Source: LC029 sp036676475 (GTDB lineage Bacteria; Bacillota; Bacilli; Aneurinibacillales; RAOX-1). From it: a stretch of 6,781 nt of DNA. Made by a program: the position numbers and the translations under genes. Within the stretch, counting starts at the first letter, position 1. Every line of letters begins with the position of its first letter. Shown in pieces: positions 5,723 through 6,781 of this stretch. The stretch covers positions 1 through 6,781 of the forward strand of contig JAKFCU010000108.1 in the NCBI GenBank assembly GCA_036676475.1. Reading direction: 5' to 3'. The notes beneath the pieces were generated by a model. The model saw only the letters and a program-made list of their open reading frames with translations, was not told the DNA's origin and did no database searches.

Positions 5723-6775
5723 ATGAAAGATAAAGCATTTTTAATGGTATATGGGGGCATATGTTTATGGCTTGTCCTCCTTTATACATCCATGATCTAT
5801 TTGCTAGATCCGTTAGGGTACTACAAGGTCATTGAAAAAAGTCAATATTATGCTATGAATGCCCGTTACCAACTGCCCTCTTTTGTCAAAAACCTAGATT
5901 ATTCAACGATTGTCATTGGGCCTTCGATGAGTTTGAACTTTGATGAAAAGGTGATGGATCAGCAATTTCATACGAAATCGTATAATGCGGCTTTATCTGC
6001 AGCCTCGGCAAGAGAGCAGCGATATATTGCTGAACTGGCCATCGATACCCATCCGAATCTTAACCAATTATTTTGGGAGATTAATTTTGATTCTTTATCC
6101 GGTGATACGGATCGTGTAAATGAAGAAGCCGGAGGGTTTCCCACCTATTTCTATACGACCAACCCAGTCGATGATATTCAGTATCTATTCAGTTATTATC
6201 CTTTACAGGAATATCAAAAAAAGCGTAAGACACCTGAACAAACCAAATATACAACACCTTACGAGCTATACAAATTTGGACGATATGTGAAAAGTATAAC
6301 TCCGGATAAAATAACCGACAAAACTTTAAAAAAGAACCAGCATCCTGTACCAGAGCCCGTTTCTTTTCAAAAAATGAAGGAAAACTTTGATGAAAATATA
6401 TGGCCCATTATCGCAGCGCATCCAGACAAAAACTTTGTTCTATATTATACGCCCTACCCGATTACCTATCATATTTTTAATTACAACCGAAGCTCCCTTG
6501 CTTTCATTGACCGTTTGGAAATGAAAGAATATGTATATGAAAAGTTAAAAGATTACCCCCATGTTAAACTTTACGATTTCCAAACGAGGAAGGATATTAC
6601 GTTTAATATGAAAAATTATGTAGACGGGTCTCATTATTACCAGTCTATTAATCATGAAATGATGAGCTATATGAGTCAGCATTCGCCCATTCAGAATCAG
6701 GACGAAATCAAAAACAATAATACAGCCCTGTTGGAGCAAGTGGAACATTACCGGTTTGAGCAGTTAAGGTTTTAG
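5723..6775 (+). CDS. Membrane-anchored SGNH-type protein, partner of the MBOAT acyltransferase
   Basis: This is a complete 350-residue protein. One N-terminal membrane helix (about 7-28) anchors it with the rest outside the cell. SGNH-like elements appear in order: the nucleophile block VIGPSMSLNF with candidate S68 (65-73), a block with YNAALSAAS and candidate N88 (87-95), WEINFDSL (118-125), and the late DGSHYY block with D301 and H304 (301-306) that would complete a Ser-Asp-His set. The usual reading of the first block is G-T/S-S-M; here it is GPSM. Such proteins (the AlgX/AlgJ and DltD type) work with an MBOAT protein, taking the acyl group delivered across the membrane and moving it to the polymer. 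The close spacing after the acyltransferase gene supports that pairing. The exact acceptor and acyl group cannot be read from the sequence. No terminator is visible before the window ends, 6 bases after the stop. Confidence 0.88.
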   Translation: MKDKAFLMVYGGICLWLVLLYTSMIYLLDPLGYYKVIEKSQYYAMNARYQLPSFVKNLDYSTIVIGPSMSLNFDEKVMDQQFHTKSYNAALSAASAREQRYIAELAIDTHPNLNQLFWEINFDSLSGDTDRVNEEAGGFPTYFYTTNPVDDIQYLFSYYPLQEYQKKRKTPEQTKYTTPYELYKFGRYVKSITPDKITDKTLKKNQHPVPEPVSFQKMKENFDENIWPIIAAHPDKNFVLYYTPYPITYHIFNYNRSSLAFIDRLEMKEYVYEKLKDYPHVKLYDFQTRKDITFNMKNYVDGSHYYQSINHEMMSYMSQHSPIQNQDEIKNNNTALLEQVEHYRFEQLRF

Positions 6776-6781
6776 TAGAAT

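Overview
The window reads as a piece of a low-GC Gram-positive chromosome, most likely a member of the Bacillales. The grounds are an A+T-rich composition, strong purine-rich ribosome binding sites, a VanR/PhoB-type regulator with an overlapping kinase gene started by TTG, and an AlgI/DltB-type acyltransferase with its membrane-anchored SGNH partner. The species cannot be fixed from the sequence alone.

Left part (1-1852, minus strand): a two-component system. The response regulator (1166-1852) is complete. The sensor kinase gene begins inside the last codons of the regulator and runs off the window at base 1, so only its sensory and membrane part (393 residues) is visible. Ahead of the regulator (about 1885-1944) three copies of a TCTTA(A/G) box at 23- and 11-bp steps lie next to a plausible promoter, which suggests autoregulation.

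Middle (1960-2700, minus strand): a small transcription unit that looks partly decayed. Reading right to left, there is an AT-rich region with GTTTAAA-type inverted repeats, the beginning of a ribbon-helix-helix DNA-binding protein with no usable start codon, an apparent frameshift into a 63-codon ORF that looks like the C-terminal half of the same protein, a 44-codon ORF 1 bp after its stop, and two terminator-like hairpins. The last hairpin separates this unit from the two-component operon.

Right part (2855-6775, plus strand): a 431-residue soluble AAA ATPase with a Bcs1-like ATPase core and an N-terminal half of about 190 residues that I do not recognise. A strong hairpin follows. Then come two closely spaced genes: a multi-membrane-span MBOAT O-acyltransferase and a single-anchor SGNH-type protein. 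This pair is the usual pattern for moving an acyl group (often acetyl) across the membrane onto an extracellular or cell-wall polymer. No polymer biosynthesis gene is visible, so the acceptor is unknown.

The most unusual items are the broken ribbon-helix-helix gene with its possible operator, the unexplained N-terminal half of the AAA protein (with a 22-bp perfect palindrome inside its coding sequence), and the stand-alone acylation pair. I do not see a CRISPR array, tRNA, rRNA, transposase or clear defence system.
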